Assembly: GCA_049324215.1 (NCBI GenBank) | Contig: JBMOLC010000016.1 | Span: 1 to 16,729, forward strand | Source of the DNA: JBMOLC01 sp049324215 | Lineage (GTDB): Bacteria > Patescibacteriota > Microgenomatia > UBA8517 | Length of the DNA stretch: 16,729 nucleotides | Direction of reading: 5' to 3' | Shown here: positions 13,772 through 16,729 of the stretch, piece by piece | How the letters are laid out: each line of letters begins with the position of its first letter | Numbering within the stretch: the stretch's first letter is position 1 | Made by a program: the position numbers and the translations under genes | The notes under the pieces: model-generated | What the model saw: the letters and a program-made list of their open reading frames with translations, nothing else | What the model was told of the DNA's origin: nothing | Databases searched by the model: none

Positions 13772-14567
13772 AACGATTCGCAGGCAACTTGAGAAACATC
13801 TCGCTGGCCACAAAATTTTGGGTGTTGACATAACTGTGGCCAAAATTTTTCCCCAAGGGAAAGAGAGAGTGGTTGGCGGTAAAATCAAATCCGTGCGCCG
13901 TCTGGGTAAGGTTTTGATTGTCGACCTAACTAACGGTTATTCTTTTCTGGTGCATCTGAAATTAACCGGGCAAATAATCTACGCCTCTCCCAAGTTTCCC
14001 AATGAACCCAACAAATTTACCCACGTTGTTTTTACGCTCGATCGTGGTGCAAAACTTTTTTTCAACGACTCGCGCAAGTTCGGTTGGATTAAGGTTGAAA
14101 AAACTGCTGACGTTGCCAAAGAAAGTTTCGTCAAAAAACTTGGACCCGAGCCCTTGCGCGACCTGACCGCAAAAGGTCTTGGCGCAATCGTTTCGGCCTC
14201 GCGCCGGCCAATTAAGATCCTTTTGATGGATCAGACCAAAGTGAGTGGGGTGGGGAATATCTATGCCAACGACGCCCTTTGGCTGGCCAAAATTAGCCCT
14301 CGACGCCCGGCAAACAGTTTGACTGCCGACGAGACCAAAGCTTTGTTTAGGGCGATACTTAAGGTTTTGGCCGACGGGATTAAATATCAGGGAGCATCAG
14401 ACCAGTGGTACGTGACCGCCGAAGGGAAAAAAGGTAGCTACCAGGAACACTTCCTGGCCTATGGGAGAGAAGGCGAGCCTTGTGAGCGTTGCCATAAAGC
14501 CAAATTTGTTAAAATCTCCCTCGGCGGCCGAGGAACTTATATCTGTCCGGTCTGCCAACGACTCTAG
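13749..14567 (+). CDS. mutM: Formamidopyrimidine-DNA glycosylase (Fpg/MutM)
   Basis: Bifunctional DNA glycosylase and AP lyase that removes 8-oxoguanine and ring-opened purines. The start is fixed by the catalytic N-terminus: MPELPEVE, where Pro2 becomes the Schiff-base nucleophile after Met removal and Glu3 assists. Other family residues are K71 in HLKLTG, R109 and F111 of SRKFG (DNA intercalation), and GVGNIYANDALW (167-178) of the helix-two-turn-helix. The C-terminal zinc finger has C245, C248, C266 and C269, and R261 of GGRGTYIC is the DNA-contacting finger arginine. The 272-residue length is normal and no key residue is missing. The gene overlaps the upstream glycosyltransferase by 23 bases in another frame, and recF follows 11 bases after its stop. 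Confidence 0.97.
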   Translation: MPELPEVETIRRQLEKHLAGHKILGVDITVAKIFPQGKERVVGGKIKSVRRLGKVLIVDLTNGYSFLVHLKLTGQIIYASPKFPNEPNKFTHVVFTLDRGAKLFFNDSRKFGWIKVEKTADVAKESFVKKLGPEPLRDLTAKGLGAIVSASRRPIKILLMDQTKVSGVGNIYANDALWLAKISPRRPANSLTADETKALFRAILKVLADGIKYQGASDQWYVTAEGKKGSYQEHFLAYGREGEPCERCHKAKFVKISLGGRGTYICPVCQRL

Positions 14568-14578
14568 CTACTCTCATC

Positions 14579-15637
14579 ATGATCATAAAAATTCGTCTGA
14601 CGTCATTTAGGAGTATCAAAAATCAACTCCTTGAGTTCACACCGACCGTTACTGTGATTTTGGGACCCAATGCCTCGGGCAAGACAAACATTTTGGAAGC
14701 TGTCAGCCTTTTATCGAGCGGCAAAAGCTTTCGGGCTAGGATTGAGGAGGAGATGATTAACTACCAAAAAGACCTGGCCCGGGTTAAAGGCAGAATCAAA
14801 AAAGACGGGGAGACGGTAGATTTAGAGGCGGTTTTGACCAGGGGGACGATCGACGTCGGGTTCAGAAGGCCAGAAAGAGTGGCCCGAAAGAAACTGCTGA
14901 TAAATGGGCTTCCCAAACGCCTGGTTGACTTTGCCGGGAATTTAAAAGTTACCCTTTTTGGCCCCTGGGACATAGAGCTGGTCACCGAATCTCCTCCCTT
15001 AAGAAGAAGGTTTTTGGATACTGTCCTCTCCCAGGTCGATAGAGAATATCGCAGAGCGTCTCTTTCCTACGAAAAAGGTTTAAGGCAGAGAAATAAGCTT
15101 CTTTTAAGGATTAGGGAAGAAGGGATATCTCCCAGTCAGCTTCTTTTCTGGGACAAGCTGCTGACCAAAAACGGAAACTATCTTTCGGTTAGAAGAGAGG
15201 AATTTATCGATTTTATTAATGAAACGTCTTCCCTCAATAGAGAAAAATTTAACCTCGAATACGATAAAAGTGCAATTAGCGAGGGTAGACTGGGAGAGTA
15301 TCAAAAAGAGGAAATAGCCGCAGCCACAACCTTGGTCGGACCCCACCGGGACGACTTTATTTTTAGGCACGAAGAAAGAGAGCTGGCCAGATTCGGTAGC
15401 CGCGGGGAGCAAAGGATGGGTGTTTTATGGCTGAAACTTGCGGAACTGGCATTTATCGAGGAGGAAACGGGAGAGAGGCCGACGCTACTCCTTGACGATA
15501 TCTTTTCGGAGCTGGACCACCCCCACAGGGAAATAGTGATGAAGGTTGCCGATAAGCAGCAGACGATAATCACCACCACCGACCCCCACTTTATTGAAGG
15601 AGTAAGGGATGTAGCAAAGATTAGACTCGAAGGTTAA
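14579..15637 (+). CDS. recF: DNA replication/repair ATPase RecF
   Basis: SMC-like ABC ATPase that, with RecO and RecR, loads RecA at single-stranded gaps and stalled forks. Over 352 residues it has Walker A GPNASGKT (29-36), the RecF-specific GPHRDDF (254-260), the ABC signature SRGEQR (274-279) and Walker B TLLLDDIFSELD (302-313). The C-terminal DPHF is also typical. Length and motif order match the family, with no truncation. Unlike the dnaA-dnaN-recF-gyrB arrangement of many bacteria, here it sits directly behind mutM (11-base gap) and a stand-alone 5' nuclease, so the context is DNA repair and not the replication origin. The bases before ATG 14579 (CTACTCTCATC) contain no Shine-Dalgarno sequence. 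Confidence 0.95.
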   Translation: MIIKIRLTSFRSIKNQLLEFTPTVTVILGPNASGKTNILEAVSLLSSGKSFRARIEEEMINYQKDLARVKGRIKKDGETVDLEAVLTRGTIDVGFRRPERVARKKLLINGLPKRLVDFAGNLKVTLFGPWDIELVTESPPLRRRFLDTVLSQVDREYRRASLSYEKGLRQRNKLLLRIREEGISPSQLLFWDKLLTKNGNYLSVRREEFIDFINETSSLNREKFNLEYDKSAISEGRLGEYQKEEIAAATTLVGPHRDDFIFRHEERELARFGSRGEQRMGVLWLKLAELAFIEEETGERPTLLLDDIFSELDHPHREIVMKVADKQQTIITTTDPHFIEGVRDVAKIRLEG

Positions 15638-15640
15638 AAT
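15635..15640 (+). promoter_or_regulatory. -10 box (TAAAAT) of the 85-residue orphan
   Basis: TAAAAT begins with the recF stop codon (TAA, 15635-15637) and ends 5 bases before ATG 15646, so transcription would start at about the first base of the start codon. It lacks the TG extension. Confidence 0.4.
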
Positions 15641-15645
15641 AAGAT

Positions 15646-15903
15646 ATGGACGAAAAAGGCAAGGAATCCTTAGAAGAAGTTTTCGTTCCCGGAAGGGACA
15701 AACCAAGAACTACCCCTCCGGGCAGGCAGTGGTATGCGGTAAGAGGGCTTGATCCGACTAAAAGCCCAGAAGAAATATCAGGGTGGAGACTTGGGTCCAA
15801 GCCTACACCCCAAGGCGAATTTACGTTACCGCCCGAGCTTGAACATTTTCGGGGTAAACTTATTAAACAAGAGGATTTCTTCAAGAAAGTAGACGATACT
15901 TAA
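15646..15903 (+). CDS. Orphan protein, 85 residues
   Basis: I do not recognise this protein. It is highly charged and rich in Pro, Gly and Glu: an acidic N-terminus (MDEKGKESLEE), a basic Pro-rich patch (GRDKPRTTPPGRQWY, 16-30), a middle part with two tryptophans (W29 and W47), and a Lys-rich C-terminal stretch (FRGKLIKQEDFFKKVDD). No signal peptide, membrane helix or cysteine is seen. The Pro content suggests an extended or partly disordered chain. It lies 8 bases behind recF on the same strand with a -10-like box overlapping the recF stop, and reads through cleanly to TAA at 15901-15903. Its position behind repair genes gives only a weak hint of function. Confidence 0.6.
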   Translation: MDEKGKESLEEVFVPGRDKPRTTPPGRQWYAVRGLDPTKSPEEISGWRLGSKPTPQGEFTLPPELEHFRGKLIKQEDFFKKVDDT

Positions 15904-15934
15904 CCGCATAACTTATTGTATTTTCCGCAAAACT

Positions 15935-15943
15935 TGCGATAAT
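15935..15943 (+). promoter_or_regulatory. Extended -10 promoter (TGC-GATAAT) of the Fic gene
   Basis: TGC followed by GATAAT (15938-15943) ends 9 bases before ATG 15953, predicting a leader of about 3 bases. A small inverted repeat, CGCAA (about 15926-15930) with TTGCG (15934-15938), overlaps the TG and the first base of the -10 box and could be an operator half-site pair. It is short enough to be chance. Confidence 0.45.
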
Positions 15944-15952
15944 TGATTTGGC

Positions 15953-16729
15953 ATGTATGCTCCGAAGTTTGTAATCTCCAATAAAATTCTCAAAAATATC
16001 GGTTCGATCGAAGCTGCCAAAGAAATCATTGAAAGCGCCCCGCTCGTGCCTTCTTTTGAGAAACAGTTTGCTTCCGACGCAATTGTCAGGACCATTTACC
16101 ATGGAACCCACATCGAAGGCAATGATTTGACCTGGGTTCAGACCAAGAAAGTTCTGGAGGGACTCAATGTTTACGGCAGACCCAGAGACATCCAGGAAGT
16201 TATCAATTACCGAAATGTGGTCAAGCTCATCGACGACCTGACCTACTTACGGGGGGGTTATAGCTTGGAGATGCTCAAGGAAATCCACAAATTAACCGTC
16301 GAAAAAATAGTTCCCGAGGATAAAGCTGGGGTCTTGCGCACCAGCCAGGTGGTCGTTAAAGAAGAAGATACAGGCGAGGTCATTTTTGCCCCCCCGCCTT
16401 TTGTCGAGGTTCCTTATCTACTCGAAGACTTCTTTGAATGGTTAAATTCGGGAGACGCCAAAGAAATTCACCCCGTCTTAAGAGCCGGAATCGTCCACTA
16501 TCTCTTGGTGGCGGTCCACCCCTTTGTTGAAGGCAACGGCCGAGCCGTCAGGGCTTTTACGACCCTAATCCTTCTCAAAGAAGGCTACGACATCAAAAGA
16601 TTCTTTTCTCTGGAAGAGCATTTTGACGCTGACCCAGCGGCTTATTACCAGGCTCTCGCCGAAGTCGATAGAGGGGCCAAAAGCCTCGGACAGAGAGATT
16701 TAACGGTCTGGCTTGAATACTTTACCGGG
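15953..16729 (+). CDS. Fic-domain protein, 3' end cut off
   Basis: Fic enzymes usually transfer AMP from ATP to a target protein side chain. The frame runs open from ATG 15953 through the last base of the window (259 codons seen, no stop), so the C-terminus is missing. The complete Fic signature HPFVEGNGRAVR is at 189-200, with catalytic His189, the phosphate-binding GNGR loop and the distal Arg. An N-terminal segment THIEGN (52-57) resembles the inhibitory helix motif around a glutamate (E55) that blocks productive ATP binding in autoinhibited Fic proteins. This N-terminal type often continues into a C-terminal winged-helix domain that acts in regulation or DNA binding, which would lie outside the window. 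It has its own near-leaderless promoter. No antitoxin partner gene is visible upstream. Confidence 0.9.
   Translation, partial: MYAPKFVISNKILKNIGSIEAAKEIIESAPLVPSFEKQFASDAIVRTIYHGTHIEGNDLTWVQTKKVLEGLNVYGRPRDIQEVINYRNVVKLIDDLTYLRGGYSLEMLKEIHKLTVEKIVPEDKAGVLRTSQVVVKEEDTGEVIFAPPPFVEVPYLLEDFFEWLNSGDAKEIHPVLRAGIVHYLLVAVHPFVEGNGRAVRAFTTLILLKEGYDIKRFFSLEEHFDADPAAYYQALAEVDRGAKSLGQRDLTVWLEYFTG

Overview
The window looks like a bacterial chromosome segment, most likely from a Candidate Phyla Radiation (Patescibacteria) lineage, possibly Microgenomates-like. That placement is inference: it rests on compact, nearly gap-free gene packing, a split-off DNA polymerase I 5' nuclease, a membrane-anchored TraG/VirB4-type ATPase of the kind common in CPR genomes, a two-domain nucleotide-sugar dehydrogenase and odd tRNAs. 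No rRNA or ribosomal protein gene is present to confirm it. I see no phage, insertion sequence or CRISPR array.

Layout, left to right. Bases 1-3022 hold a B12-dependent class II ribonucleotide reductase (nrdJ, 5' end cut by the window) followed by the PduO-type adenosyltransferase that would make its adenosylcobalamin cofactor. Bases 3038-5560 hold a 62-residue orphan whose stop codon abuts the start of a 777-residue membrane-anchored conjugation-type ATPase. Bases 5608-6471 encode a short UDP-glucose dehydrogenase-like enzyme. At 6501-6576 lies tRNA-Ile(UAU), and a TPR-protein gene begins one base after its CCA. A tyrosine recombinase on the minus strand (7312-8175) converges on the TPR gene, the two stops sharing TTAA. 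An FtsB/DivIC-like division protein follows (8274-8630). Next come two CAU-anticodon tRNAs (8657-8726, highly unusual; 8735-8809, ordinary), tryptophanyl-tRNA synthetase (8855-9838) and the FtsH protease (9897-11735). A tight same-strand run then encodes a stand-alone 5'-3' exonuclease, a GT4 glycosyltransferase, MutM and RecF. An 85-residue orphan and a Fic-domain protein cut by the right edge close the window.

How the genes work together. NrdJ and PduO form one functional pair for dNTP supply. The exonuclease, MutM and RecF cover Okazaki/flap processing, oxidised-base repair and gap repair. The rest is housekeeping: translation, division, proteolysis and surface sugars.

The most striking window-wide signal is regulatory. 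At least seven transcription units carry an extended -10 element (TGN followed by TATAAT, TAAAAT or a close variant), or a plain TATAAT/TAAAAT, ending only 5-12 bases before the start codon. Recognisable Shine-Dalgarno sequences are almost absent. This predicts widespread leaderless transcription. The same window holds a structurally aberrant CAU tRNA with initiator-like acceptor and anticodon-stem features but a rebuilt D-loop/T-loop elbow, and a tRNA abutting a CDS so closely that tRNA processing alone would create a leaderless mRNA. Altogether this hints at an unusual translation-initiation regime. It is the observation here I would follow up first.
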